Source of the DNA: Channallabes apus
Lineage: Eukaryota > Chordata > Actinopteri > Siluriformes > Clariidae
Reading direction: 5' to 3'
DNA length: 64,000 nucleotides
Assembly (NCBI GenBank): GCA_030522415.1
Contig: CM060107.1
Location: 52,684,218 to 52,748,217, forward strand
Numbering within the stretch: position 1 is the first letter of the stretch; the number at the start of each line of letters is the position of its first letter. The position numbers and the translations under genes were made by a program. This document shows positions 10,294 through 22,484 of this stretch, one piece after another. The notes below the pieces were generated by a model. It was not told the origin of the DNA. It did not search any database and saw only the letters and a list, made by a program, of their open reading frames with translations.

Positions 10294-13200
10294 TGTTTTG
10301 TTTAGTTGTTGAAGTCGACACGCGCATTGTCTCTAAAAAAAAAAGAAGAAGCTGTAAACACTAAAACATATGCAAGAGATGGACAAAGGCACGAGAGGAC
10401 AAACTTCAAAGCAGACTTCAAAGTTAAAATAAACACTGCAATAGTTTAGAGTCATAAAGATACATGAAGTGTACAAATGTTTCATGTTTTAGCTTTGATG
10501 TTACTGCTTAAACCATAATAGCTCAAAAAACTTACATAAACAATTCAAGTGAAGTTCAATAGCGGTGTGTTTACACAAACATCACATCACGATACTTTAA
10601 TCCAACATTATATCGGGACGTAAAGTATCGGGACAAAAGTCATATTCAGTGTTTCAAAGTTAACGAATAGGGATAAATTGTAAGTATATGTATCATGGCA
10701 ATCATAAAAGGGAGTGAAACATTTGTTTAACAAATGATTGTAATTGTCATTACGATGATCTAATAACCGTAACTCACTCGAGGTCATGCTGTCGTGCTGT
10801 AATATCAGATGTTGCATTTTTTTAAACAATGACCGTTATATCAAAGCAGCGTCACTAAATGAAAAGAAGATTGTGTATATAATGAGATAATAATGAGATT
10901 GAGAGATGTGAAACGTCCCAGTGTTGTTACTGTCCATTATCAGCACTCGTGGGATAACGTCTCTCGTCCAATCAGATTGCTCGGTCTGAACTAGCTGTGG
11001 TATAATTAGATTTAGCATAAATGTTGCTGAAATAACGTTTCGAGTTACGTCAACTCTATACGGTGTGCTGTATCCTCTGCTCCTTCAGAGAGCACACAGC
11101 TTAAAATCAGAGTCTGGAAACATCTTGGACGTCTTGGAGGAAAGAAGGCGGGGCAGCGATATATGCCACGCCCTCCGGACTTTTACCGCTCAGCCGTATC
11201 GAGGAGCCACGCATCTGTCTCCGAGCGCCCTCAACAGGATGGTGCAGGAGTCACAGTATCTACGCTACGTTATCTCCGAGGTGATGTAAAACAACAACAA
11301 CAATAAGGCATTTTGTTATAGGAAAATAATCAACAATTTATTGATGGATGACATTTCATACAAATTGTTCAACGCTGTCACATCTCTTATAATTATTATA
11401 ATTATGTTCTGCTATGTACTCACAGTGATGCGCTTACGTTCCGTGCAGATAGCCGAGGAGTCGGGCGAGCCGCGCGAGTGTGTGAAGGACGAGGCTGTGA
11501 GCATCTTGGAGGAGATGAGTCAGAACCTGCAGCTGAACTTCATCCGCCTCATGGGGTTCACGTTCACCAAAGTCTTCAAGAGGCTCTTCAGCTCCATACG
11601 GGTGAACGAGGACGGACTTGCACGGGTTAGAGACAATCTCTATACCGACATCATCGTGGTGTTTTTATCGTTTTTAGCATTAACGCTTTAATCCTTTGAC
11701 ACATGTGAAACTTTGTTTAAAAAAAAAAATGAAACATAAAAAAGTCAACTACTGATACCTAGGGGGCGATTACTTTAAGTATCACAATTTTATAAATGTC
11801 CCAATTCTACGTTTTGTTTTACCAGATTTTGTTACAATTCTAAACAAACTTGTCAAATAATTTTTAAAATTATTATTTTCTAGTATTTTTAAATGAATAA
11901 TTCACCTTTTTAATTTTGATTTTGGAGTGGATACAGGAAACGACACACAAAAGAATGACGATATGTGACTGAATCGATTTTCCTCCCCGTCTCACATTTC
12001 CAAGCTCATGGTAACGAACCGCAACAGGTCGTCATCTTGTAATCATTTCATGACTCCGCCCCCTCACAGCTCCAGCAGGCCATTCAGGAACATCCGGTCA
12101 TTCTGATGCCCAATCACAGGAGCTACATCGACTTCCTGGTCATCTCCTACATCATGTTCACCTACGATCTGTCCATCCCCGTCATCGCTGCTGGAATTCG
12201 CAAGTATCTATTAGAGACAAGCGGAAACTGCCTGTTCTCCTTAAAATACTGAATCGTGTTCATGATTCAAACACGTGCGCCAACCTTACCTTTCTGTTCC
12301 CAATTTCTCCTCCAGCGCTGATGGGAATGTCTCTGATCGGTGAGATCCTGCGCCGGTCCGGAGCTTTCTTTATTCGGCGCGCGATCGGCTCGGATAAGCT
12401 CTACTGGGCCGTACTCTCGGAGTACGTCAGGACCGTAGTGCGGGTAAAACAATTACACTATTTAACTCTTAACACTTACAAATCATGTGGCCTTAGAGGA
12501 CAGCGGTGGCTCAAAGGGGTAGAGCTAAGATTGAAAGGTCAGGGATTCAATCCCAGCACCGCCACGATTTTATATATTTTTTAATTATTATTATTATTTT
12601 TTTAATCTAAGTATGATATTCAGTCGCATACCTTCACTTCGCGTGGGCCAGTTGTGGTGAAACACAGCCTACATTACTTCACCTCGCCTTACGTGTAACC
12701 GTGTGTGTGTTTGCAGACGGGTTTTGCTCCGCTGGAGTTTTTCGTTGAAGGACTGCGCAGCAGGACACTCAAGTCTCTGAAGCCCAAACTGGGTATGCTA
12801 ATTCCAGCGATACTAGAAGCATACGAGTGTGTAAATTCATATTAAAATGTACAACTGCTTCGATTGCTTTGTAGTTAAAATAAATACGGACATGCAGCAG
12901 TTGTTGTGACGTTACAAATAAATATAATCGGCTGAAAAGACACAAATCATATTGCTGTAATTAATCACGGATTGTCTGTATATGTCACAGTAAAGTTGCT
13001 TGTACTGCATTACGGTAACATGGTGAATGTGTGTGTGTGTGTGTGTGTGTGGGTGTGTAGGGATGATGCAGATGATCCTGGAGCCGTTTTTTAAATCCGA
13101 GGTGTACGACATCACCCTGGTTCCCATCAGCATCAGCTACGATCGCGTGCTGGAGGAATCCCTGCTTGCTCACGAGCTGCTCGGCGTCCCCAAACCGCGA

Positions 13201-16200
13201 GAGACCACCAGGGTGCCGTCCGTCACGCCTACCTCCTCATCCTCTTATCACACTAAGCTTACAGTAGATTTGACATTGATCGAGTAACTGAGTAACGGCT
13301 GAGACTCTCCGGGACGTGCCGATGTGCCGATGGTGTTTTATATCAACTGCACCACCTGTCAGGATTTTAGTCATTTATAGTAACATTTGGAGGTTTAGGA
13401 ATGACAACAGTATGACGGTCAACTGTGTGTGTGTGTGTGTGCGCAGGGTTTACTGAAGGCCCGCCGGGTTCTGGAGGAACATTACGGCTGCATGCACGTG
13501 CATTTCGGGACCCCGGTGTCTGTGAGAGAACTGGCTGAGGGGACGATCCACCGCGGGCAGTACAACCTCATCCCCAGGTAAATGACAGGAGTGTTTTGTG
13601 TCCTGCTCATACGACCTCAATCGTAAAAATTAATCGTCTATTATTGTGTCTGACTTCATGACATCACCTCTGTCTGTCTCGCTCTCTCTCAGGGATCTGC
13701 CGATGAAGCTCAGTGCGGAGCTGCAGGAGTTCACTTCTGATGTCGCTCACTTGTTGGTGCGGTTGCAGGAGCATGGCCTGGTTCTCCGGCCGTGGAGTCT
13801 CATGGCTCTGGTCCTGCTCCAGAACCCCGATGGCGTGGCCTGGGACACGTTTACCCATAAAACCCTGCGCCTGAGGACACTCGCTGCTCAACTTGGAGCT
13901 CGAATCGACTGGCCTGGTACAGTTTCACAGATCGTTGACAGATGAGCCTCGTTTCAGGAGCAGAACGTGAATATGGTCGAGTTATAGGTTACTGTACTTT
14001 ATGAGACATTTCTTGCTGGTTACTGTTAGTTGTTCCAGTATCTTACTTTTGGTGACTGTAGAAGACTGTAGGTTGCTGTTCTTCACCCATCTTCATCTGC
14101 GGCAGACTGATTGTACAACACACAGCTTTAATAGGAGAGGAGAACCCCAAGAATGTGATTCAAGTCTCGATTTAATTTGGGTTTTTCCGAAATTCAACAC
14201 AGGGTCATTTGGTTGGACGTCTCTTAGCGACATTCACTTTTAGCAGATCCGTTTAGGCTTCTGGAAGAATTCTGGGTGGATATTCAACATCTCTTCCTGG
14301 CAGAATTTGGTTTCCTACCACAGATAATGAGTTTTCAATGGTGTTGAGGCTTCAAAAGCTTCATCAGCTTTATCTACTCCACAACCAGTGTGTTTTGGGG
14401 TCAACACCTCCTTGTTTGTTCCTTATTGAGCTGATGATTTGAGGTTTTGATGAAGAATTCTCCTGCTACCTCATGATTCCATCAAAAACAACCCCAACGT
14501 GTAATGCTACCACCACCATGCTACCACCACCATGCTACCACCACCATTCAGGAAACTTTTTTAAAGAAAATAATAAATAATAATAATAAAATAGTAATAA
14601 AAAAAGACATAGTATTAATAAAATATATATGATTATATTAATAACACACACACACTATATAGTGTTTATATATAGTATAATGTCTGTGTGTATATACTGT
14701 GTACAGTATGATGAAGATATTAATATTATGTTAATATAATGTACAACCAAATTTATTTTTTTTAAATGTGTTTACAGTATACCGTGTGTAATGCCAGTTA
14801 TTTATTTATTTATTTATTTCCTGTATTTTTGTAGTGCAGCTTCCTGACTCTGAGGTGATGTCGTCCAGCATGGCCCTGCATCACGCTGTAGCACGCCTCG
14901 AGAACGGGCGTGTCCGACTGGTCGAGGAGGCGCGGCCGGGACCCGTCACTCAAGAGGAGGCCGTGCTCAATCGAGCGTCGACGGTGCTCATGTGCGCCTC
15001 CTACAGGAACCAAGCGCTGCACGTGTTCACCCGTCCCACCCTGGTGGCTGTTGCCATGACAACGGCTCCAAGCTACAGCAAAGGTGCGTGTAAATTATGC
15101 TAATAATTTAACACTTTTGCACACATGTTCAGCGGATACATTTGTAGATAACATTGTAAAATACGGATGTGTAATTTAAATAAAAAAAAACTAAACAAAA
15201 AACTATTTATACTCTAAATGTGAAGTTTGTGGGTACAAGGTTGTGTATCTGCGATGGGGAGACGCAGATTGATAACCAGTGTGGTTTCCTCTACAGAGGA
15301 CGTCTTTACTCGCTTCTGTTTCCTGCAAGATCTTTTGTCAAACGAGTTCATCTTCATGCCAGGCTGTGCAGCGCAGGTGAGACTGAAACGACTCGCATCA
15401 TGTGTGTGTACGCACACTTCCTCAATAATGATAAAGAATAGGGTTTTACAATAGGTTGGCCACAGTGTGCCACTGGTGTGTTTCGTACCAATCAGGGCTG
15501 CGTTTCCCAAAAGCATCGTAAGCCTAAGTAGTTTCGTAAAAATGATCGTACGAATGATCTTAATATTACGGTCTGTTTCCCAAAACCATCGTAACTTAAG
15601 TAGCACTTGGAAAACCTCGTAGATCTACGAGTGCTCTGGAGTTAATCGTAAAGCCTTAAGTGCATCGTAAGGAGACAGTTATGAGGCCACCTGCTGGACA
15701 ACTGGCAAATTGCACCTAAAATTTACTTCTCTTCAAAGTAATTTTTTCATTTTATTTGTACGTATATTTTTATTTATTTCTATTTTCTACTCATTACACA
15801 ATTCAATATAGAAATAAAAATGAATTAAGAAATAAAATTAAAATGACATAATAAATGTTAGAATGAAAAATAAAAGGACTTTTCGAGGGTACAGTACAAA
15901 TGTATTTAATAGAAAATATTTAATGTGCTTTAAAGAGGACACAAATAAAGGATGACTTGCTGGCGTGCATGAAACCCAGCCATGTTGAACATGTCTTGGT
16001 TGAGCATCATGAAGCCTCATCTCGACTACATTCTCTTCCTCCTCCTCTTCATCTTCCTCCCTGATGTCCAAACGCATTCTTGTTTTATGTTTGTAGAATT
16101 AGTTTTATGCGAGATTGGAGCAAGACAGTGTTTTTACAGAACGACATTTCCAGTTTATTTATGTTTTTAAACTTGCTCAAGAAGAAATTACAGAACGTTT

Positions 16201-19200
16201 TATGTTATTCGAGTTGAATATACATTCACACAAGTAGAAAAATCGGAAATCAAAGCTTCGATGGATTGCTTAAACAGCATGTGCAACAATGACGAGCCAT
16301 TCTACAGCGTGACATTTCAGCAGGTGACGTATATACATATAGATATAGATATATATACTGATGTATCTCTAACCCTAACCCTAGTGACTCGTAAGTAGTA
16401 CTTAAAACAGGGCTACTGTACGTGCAACTTGTGTTAAATGCATGTTTGGGAAACGCACGTGAAACAATAACGAACGTTCGCAAAATGACTCGTAGAAAAC
16501 GCTCTTAAGCGCTAAAGATCAATCGTTATCGGGAAACCGGACCCAGATCCGTCCGTACAAAAGAAAATAATAATAAGAGCGTAAATAATCTTCCCCACAG
16601 CCATTCTTTACAGTACCATATTACCTGCATTCATATCATCAACAAAAGTTAAGAAAGGTTGCCAGATATTATAAAATGTGCCTGATGCTGTAACGGTCTC
16701 CTGGTTCCTGAAGCATCGTGTCAGTGGATCTCTGGTCCTACAATAGGGAGGTCAGTTTGTCCTCAGTGTCTCTTGTCCCAGATCCCATGTCTCTCCGTGT
16801 CTGTGTCAGGATTTTGAGGAGGGCTGCTCCGGCCTGCTGCGATGTGGAGCCCTGAGCAGCTCCGACCACAGACTGAGTCCGATGGAAGACGAGCGGGACA
16901 CCATCGCCGTCCTCGGCTCCGCTCTTGCGCCGTTTATTGAAACCTACCAGGTGAGAGTTTAGTTTTTATTGCAGCCTGTTGGTTTACTGTTGGAAACTGA
17001 CTGTCTCAGTAATTCTGTGAGGGTATTTATTACCTGGTGTTGGTTTTAGGTGGTGTTTCGAATTTTGTGTGAGGAGACATTTCAGACGTTTACGGAGAAA
17101 AGCTTCGTGCCTGACGTCCGCGCTGCCGTCATGAAGCTTTTCCTCTCAGGTGAGCATAGGGCACTAACAAGACCTACCAGAGGAGGTGGTTCATTCATTC
17201 ATTCATTCCTATGAATATCCTAGGAGACTTGCAGTAGGGCATGTGTGTGTGTGGGGGGGGGGGGTTACACCCTGGACAGGGTACCAATCCATCACACAGG
17301 CAATTTAGGAACGCCAATTAGCCTAATCTGTATATCTTTGGACTGTGGAAGGAAACCGGAGAACCCGGAGGAAACCCACCAAGCACAGGGAGAACATGCA
17401 AAGTCCATACACACAGGCCCTGAGGCGGGAATCGAACCCGGACCCTGGAGGTGCAAGGCCGACTGTGCTAAACACAAGCACAATAGATTGTCAATATTAT
17501 AGCTGTCAATCTTAACGTGTTGTTGCGCATGTGATTAATCTAGACATTTCAACGCGTTACTACAGTATTTCTTTGACGGAAAATTAATCAAATGACCAAA
17601 TTTGACCCCAATGGCTTTCCATAGTCGCCGCGCGGTGACCCGGCTGTGTGTGATATCACATTTAACATGTATAATAAGACGACCGAGGAAACATCACCAG
17701 GTCTTGAATGGCAGGTTTCATTATAAAAAGCTTTTAGATGAAAGTTGTGTGCTCGCACTGCCTTCAGGACGGACTATTTTTACAAGAATACATTAAATAT
17801 AAGATGTGGGAGGCTCAGGCTCTGTGATTCAAACCCAACCTTTTTAAAATTAATTAATTAATCGTGATTAATTACAGACTATGACTGATTAACTAGGGTG
17901 AAAATCTCGAATCTATTGACAGCGCTAATTTCATACTATCAGTTCTAACCAAAGTTAGACCACAAGTCAATTACAAGTCAGTGACGAACCAAAGTTCCAA
18001 TAAGGTTCTATAGAGACTTTTCCCATTGCTTACAGATATTTTCCATTCCTGACTCGATGAAACCAGCAAGCTGGGTAGACATGACTACGAGTCACTTTTA
18101 CTCAGTCAGTCTCCAGTCCCCTCCTCAAGCTCCCTGTCTCTCTCTCTCCATGTCTCCCTCCTCAAGCTCCCTGTCTCTCTCTCTCCATGTCCCCTCCTCA
18201 AGCTCCCTGTCTCTCTCTCTCCATGTCTCCCTCCTCAAGCTCCCTGTCTCTCTCTCTCCATGTCCCCTCCTCAAGCTCCCTGTCTCTCTCTCTCCATGTC
18301 TCCCTCCTCAAGCTCCCTGTCTCTCTCTCTCCATGTCTCCCTCCTCAAGCTCCCTGTCTCTCTCTCTCCATGTCCCCTCCTCAAGCTCCCTGTCTCTCTC
18401 TCTCCATGTCTCCCTCCTCAAGCTCCCTGTCTCTCTCTCTCCATGTCCCCTCCTCAAGCTCCCTGTCTCTCTCTCTCCATGTCTCCCTCCTCAAGCTCCC
18501 TGTCTCTCTCTCTCCATGTCCCCTCCTCAAGCTCCCTGTCTCTCTCTCTCCATGTCTCCCTCCTCAAGCTCCCTGTCTCTCTCTCTCCATGTCTCCCTCC
18601 TCAAGCTCCCTGTCTCTCTCTCTCCATGTCCCCTCCTCAAGCTCCCTGTCTCTCTCTCTCCATGTCCCCTCCTCAAGCTCCCTGTCTCTCTCTCTCTCTC
18701 CATGTCCCCTCCTCAAGCTCCCTGTCTCTCTCTCTCTCTCTCCATGTCCCCTCCTCAAGCTCCCTGTCTCTCTTTCTCTCTCTCCATGTCCCCTCCTCAA
18801 GCTCCCTGTCTCTCTCTCTCCATGTCCCCTCCTCAAGCTCCCTGTCTCTCTCTCTCCATGTCTCCCTCCTCAAGCTCCCTGTCTCTCTCTCTCCATGTCC
18901 CCTCCTCAAGCTCCCTGTCTCTCTCTCTCCATGTCTCCCTCCTCAAGCTCCCTGTCTCTCTCTCTCCATGTCCCCTCCTCAAGCTCCCTGTCTCTCTCTC
19001 TCCATGTCTCCCTCCTCAAGCTCCCTGTCTCTCTCTCTCCATGTCCCCTCCTCAAGCTCCCTGTCTCTCTCTCTCCATGTCTCCCTCCTCAAGCTCCCTG
19101 TCTCTCTCTCTCCATGTCCCCTCCTCAAGCTCCCTGTTTCTCTCTCTCCATGTCCCCTCCTCAAGCTCCCTGTCTCTCTCTCTCTCTCCATGTCCCCTCC

Positions 19201-20015
19201 TCAAGCTCCCTGTCTCTCTCTCTCTCTCCATGTCCCCTCCTCAAGCTCCCTGTCTCTCTTTCTCTCTCTCCATGTCCCCTCCTCAAGCTCCCTGTCTCTC
19301 TCTCTCCATGTCCCCTCCTCAAGCTCCCTGTCTCTCTCTCTCTCTCCATGTCCCCTCCTCAAGCTCCCTGTCTCTCTCTCTCCATGTCCCCTCCTCAAGC
19401 TCCCTGTCTCTCTCTCTCTCCATGCCCCCTCCTCAAGCTCCCTGTCTCTCTCTCTCTCTCCATGTCCCCTCCTCAAGCTCCCTGTCTCTCTCTCTCCATG
19501 TCCCCTCCTCAAGCTCCCTGTCTCTCTCTCTCTCTCCATGTCCCCTCCTCAAGCTCCCTGTCTCTCTCTCCATGTCCCCTCCTCAAGCTCCCTGTCTCTC
19601 TCTCTCCATGTCCCCTCCTCAAGCTCCCTGTCTCTCTCTCTCTCCATGTCCCCTCCTCAAGCTCCCTGTCTCTCTCTCTCTCCATGTCCCCTCCTCAAGC
19701 TCCCTGTCTCTCTCTCTCTCTCCATGTCCCCTCCTCAAGCTCCCTGTGTCTCTCTCTCTCTCCATGTCCCCTCCTCAAGCTCCCTGTCTCTCTCTCTCTC
19801 TCCATGTCCCCTCCTCAAGCTCCCTGTCTCTCTCTCTCTCCATGTCCCCTCCTCAAGCTCCCTGTCTCTCTCTCTCTCCATGTCCCCTACTCAAGCTCCC
19901 TGTGTCTCTCTCTCTCTCCATGTCCCCTCCTCAAGCTCACTGTCTCTCTCTCTCTCCATGTCCCCTCCTCAAGCTCCCTGTCTCTCTCTCTCTCTCCATG
20001 TCCCCTCCTCAAGCT

Positions 20016-20052
<37 letters not shown>

Positions 20053-20441
20053 TCCCCTCCTCAAGCTCCCTGTCTCTCTCTCTCTCTCCATGTCCCCTCC
20101 TCAAGCTCCCTGTCTCTCTCTCTCTCTCTCCATGTCCCCTCCTCAAGCTCCCTGTCTCTCTCTCTCTCTCTCTCCATGTCCCCTCCTCAAGCTCCCTGTC
20201 TCTCTCTCTCTCTCTCCATGTCCCCTCCTCAAGCTCCCTGTCTCTCTCTCTCTCTCTCCATGTCCCCTCCTCAAGCTCCCTGTCTCTCTCTCTCTCTCCA
20301 TGTCCCCTCCTCAAGCTCCCTGTCTCTCTCTCTCTCTCTCCATGTCCCCTCCTCACGCTCCCTGTCTCTCTCTCTCTCTCTCCATGTCCCCTCCTCAAGC
20401 TCCCTGTCTCTCTCTCTCTCTCCATGTCCCCTCCTCAAGCT

Positions 20442-20478
<37 letters not shown>

Positions 20479-21050
20479 TCCCCTCCTCAAGCTCCCTGTC
20501 TCTCTCTCTCTCTCTCTCCATGTCCCCTCCTCAAGCTCCCTGTCTCTCTCTCTCTCTCTCTCCATGTCCCCTCCTCAAGCTCCCTGTCTCTCTCTCTCTC
20601 TCTCTCCATGTCCCCTCCTCAAGCTCCCTGTCTCTCTCTCTCTCTCCATGTCCCCTCCTCAAGCTCCCTGTCTCTCTCTCTCTCTCCATGTCCCCTCCTC
20701 AAGCTCCCTGTCTCTCTCTCTCTCTCTCCATGTCCCCTCCTCAAGCTCCCTGTCTCTCTCTCTCTCTCCATGTCCCCTCCTCAAGCTCCCTGTCCCTCTC
20801 TCTCTCTCTCTCCATGTCCCCTCCTCAAGCTCCCTGTCTCTCTCTCTCTCCATGTCCCCTCCTCAAGCTCCCTGTCTCTCTCTCTCTCCATGTCCCCTCC
20901 TCAAGCTCCCTGTCTCTCTCTCTCTCCATGTCTCCCTCTTCAGGTGAGGTACTGTCGTATGAGTGTTTGTCCTCCGACACACACAAGAACGCTCTGTCGG
21001 CTCTGGTCAGGATGGGGGCCGTCTCTAAATCCAAGGAGTAAGTGGAAATC

Positions 21051-21094
<44 letters not shown>

Positions 21095-22377
21095 TATTAG
21101 ATATATACAGTAAATACACTCCAAACAGTGAACTACTTCACAATAATATCGTAATAATACATTATGTAATATAAAAATAATTATGTCCGGAATGTAATGT
21201 ATATTGTGCTGCGTTCAAGTCAAACCGGGATTGTGGAGACTAATAGAACAGAGTGTAAAAACTTTCTCTATATAATCCCCTGCTGCACTAATCCATGCAT
21301 CCCAGAGTTTCATTACTGGACACCATCAAGGTAAAACGTTTTCCCAGGACACTAAAGCCACGAACACACATCCTGCTTCACGTCTGAAACGCTGGCCTCC
21401 CAGGAACTCCTTTAATGGCCCAAATATGGCCGTTCATAAATGATTACATTTGATAGAGATCCCAGCATATGAAAATGTGAAGTGGAGATGAATTATTATT
21501 ATTATTAATTTATTTATGACGATATTTCTCCTTTTATACCACTTGATTTTATCTGTTCTCAGAGCTGAGCAGATCGAGTACAGGGTGAACCAAAGTGCAG
21601 TGAGGAGACTACAGCACACACTGGGTCAGAACACACACTTTCAGCTCTCTATTGAAATACACACTGTGATTACAGATCGATTTTATCAGTTTCCCCTTAG
21701 ATAACAATGTTGGCTGATATTATAAGCATCACTGTGTAATATTAAGTAATATAAATCAGCATTACTTAAAACAAATCAATTCAGCTTTAAGGCCATCATT
21801 AGAACATGCACGGTATGTATGATAAATATACTGCTTAAAAAAAACAAAACAGGGTCGTTCAAGTCAAACTGGGACTAACTGTTGCCTTGAATTCTTTTGA
21901 GCAGTGTATGTACAGTACAGTAATGCCTAGACACAAACATTACCATGAAAATAGTGCTATTGTTCAATACAAATTGAATACTACATACTTTCAAAACTAC
22001 ATTTTAAAAATTATTCGCACCCCCGTTTATCTTCTGCGCCTCATTCTGTAATAAGTGGGACACGGGTCAAGGCTTTCAGACCGTCCTCCGAGCAAAGCAT
22101 TTGACATTATTTCATTATTTCCTGTTTGTGTCTTTAGCCACCCATTCAGTTCACATACAGTAAGATGCAAAATTAATTTTAAGGATTAAAATAGTTTTTC
22201 TAGGATTATGGAGTTTTACGGTAAGAGTTACTGTAAGTGTAATGCACGTCAATCCTGATAGATCTCATTGATTAAACTTTAACAGTGTTGTAACACTTTT
22301 GCTGTAAATAATCTCCTGTCTCCTCGTCTCCAGGTGGCGATGTCACGTCCAAGGTGCCGCTGTACTCGAGACTGTAA
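10214..22377 (+). CDS. gnpat: Glyceronephosphate (DHAP) O-acyltransferase
   Basis: The enzyme acylates dihydroxyacetone phosphate on the inner face of the peroxisomal membrane, the first step of ether-lipid (plasmalogen) synthesis. Sixteen exons join in frame: 10214-10228, 11089-11280, 11449-11625, 12070-12199, 12316-12443, 12717-12792, 13061-13212, 13447-13577, 13693-13916, 14835-15083, 15297-15376, 16810-16950, 17050-17149, 20944-21037, 21563-21624, 22334-22377. This gives about 664 residues against about 680 in human. Start choice: only ATG 10214 is in frame with exon 2. The C-terminus reads VPLYSRL, and SRL is an acceptable peroxisomal targeting signal 1. The intron 12200-12315 needs a GC donor. 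The motif III threonine is leucine (EGLRSR). A pyrimidine array fills the intron before exon 14. Only exon 1, with five codons, is weakly supported by homology. Confidence 0.95.
10251..10293. repeat. (CT)n(GT)n microsatellite after the gnpat exon 1 donor
   Basis: A CT run passing into a GT run starts 22 bases after the exon 1 donor at 10229. Confidence 0.95.
12070..13577 (+). CDS. gnpat: gnpat acyltransferase motif exons
   Basis: The glycerolipid acyltransferase blocks appear in order. Block I is NHRSYID, the HX4D catalytic pair, in exon 12070-12199. Block II is [10 protein letters not shown] in exon 12316-12443. Block III is FFVEGLRSR in exon 12717-12792. Block IV is LVPISISYD in exon 13061-13212. 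The HX4D pair and the arginine and serine of block III are intact. Exon 13447-13577 continues with [14 protein letters not shown] as in vertebrate GNPAT. Confidence 0.94.
12500..12566 (+). mobile_element. tRNA-derived SINE head fragment
   Basis: The sequence CAGCGGTGGCTCAAAGGGGT followed by GGGATTCAATCCC resembles Pol III A and B boxes of a tRNA-derived SINE, and it is followed by an A/T-rich tail. It lies in the gnpat intron 12444-12716. The rest of a SINE body is not visible. Confidence 0.5.
13023..13050. repeat. (GT)n microsatellite before the gnpat exon 7 acceptor
   Basis: The GT run ends about 10 bases before the exon at 13061. A similar GT run at 13423-13441 abuts the acceptor of exon 8 (13447). 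Confidence 0.95.
13917..14834. other. gnpat intron, non-coding
   Basis: No gene is seen. A short GCTACCACCACCAT repeat (three to four copies) lies at 14508-14546, followed by A/T-rich sequence and a TTTA run (14800-14819) near the next acceptor. Confidence 0.8.
15496..16548. mobile_element. Non-autonomous DNA transposon (MITE-like)
   Basis: The left end has GGCTGCGTTTCCCAAAAGCA and the right end ATCGGGAAACCGGACCC, forming imperfect terminal inverted repeats. Subterminal CGTAAG/CTTAAG motifs recur on both sides. The interior holds an acidic reading fragment on the - strand (15838-16077, EEDEEEEEE), possibly a decayed transposase remnant. Superfamily not assigned. It lies in the gnpat intron 15377-16809. 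Two telomere-like CCCTAA units sit at 16368-16381 by chance. Confidence 0.55.
17262..17475 (-). mobile_element. SINE-like tRNA-headed repeat, partial, reverse orientation
   Basis: In reverse complement the sequence reads from a B-box-like GGGTTCGATTCC through CATGTTCTCCCTGTGCTTGG and GGTTTCCTCCGGGTTCTCCGG to CCAGGGTGTAACC. It matches the elements at 29867 and 45274. The head and the tail are missing. It sits in the gnpat intron 17150-20943. Confidence 0.75.
18112..20940. repeat. 36-42-bp pyrimidine minisatellite, about 75 copies, ending at the gnpat exon 14 acceptor
   Basis: The unit is CCTCCTCAAGCTCCCTG followed by a TC run and CCATGTC. In the first kilobase 37-bp (CATGTCTCC) and 36-bp (CATGTCCCC) forms often alternate, and the TC run grows longer toward the 3' end. 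The array runs straight into the true acceptor CCCTCTTCAG at 20934-20943. Three overlapping ORFs of 895-995 codons through it ([12 protein letters not shown]) are artefacts. Confidence 0.98.
21053..21091. repeat. (CA)n microsatellite after the gnpat exon 14 donor
   Basis: A CA run starts 15 bases after the donor at 21038. Confidence 0.97.
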
Positions 22378-22478
22378 CGCGACCCTCCATTTCTGCTCCT
22401 TGTTTTTCTTTTTCCAGAAATAACGAGTTAAAGTAGGACCTTCCATAATCTGAGCCTTATTAATTACAAAGTAATACT

Positions 22479-22484
22479 AATAAA
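22479..22484 (+). terminator. gnpat: Candidate gnpat polyadenylation signal
   Basis: AATAAA about 100 bases after the gnpat stop codon; inferred only from the motif and position. Confidence 0.5.

Noticed and set aside
16366..16382. Telomere-like CCCTAACCCTA
   Set aside because: Only about two units within a decayed mobile element; not enough for an interstitial telomere.
18057..21174. Overlapping ORFs of 895-995 codons rich in [12 protein letters not shown]
   Set aside because: They are reading-frame shadows of the pyrimidine array, present in all three + frames, and the array lies between two good gnpat exons.
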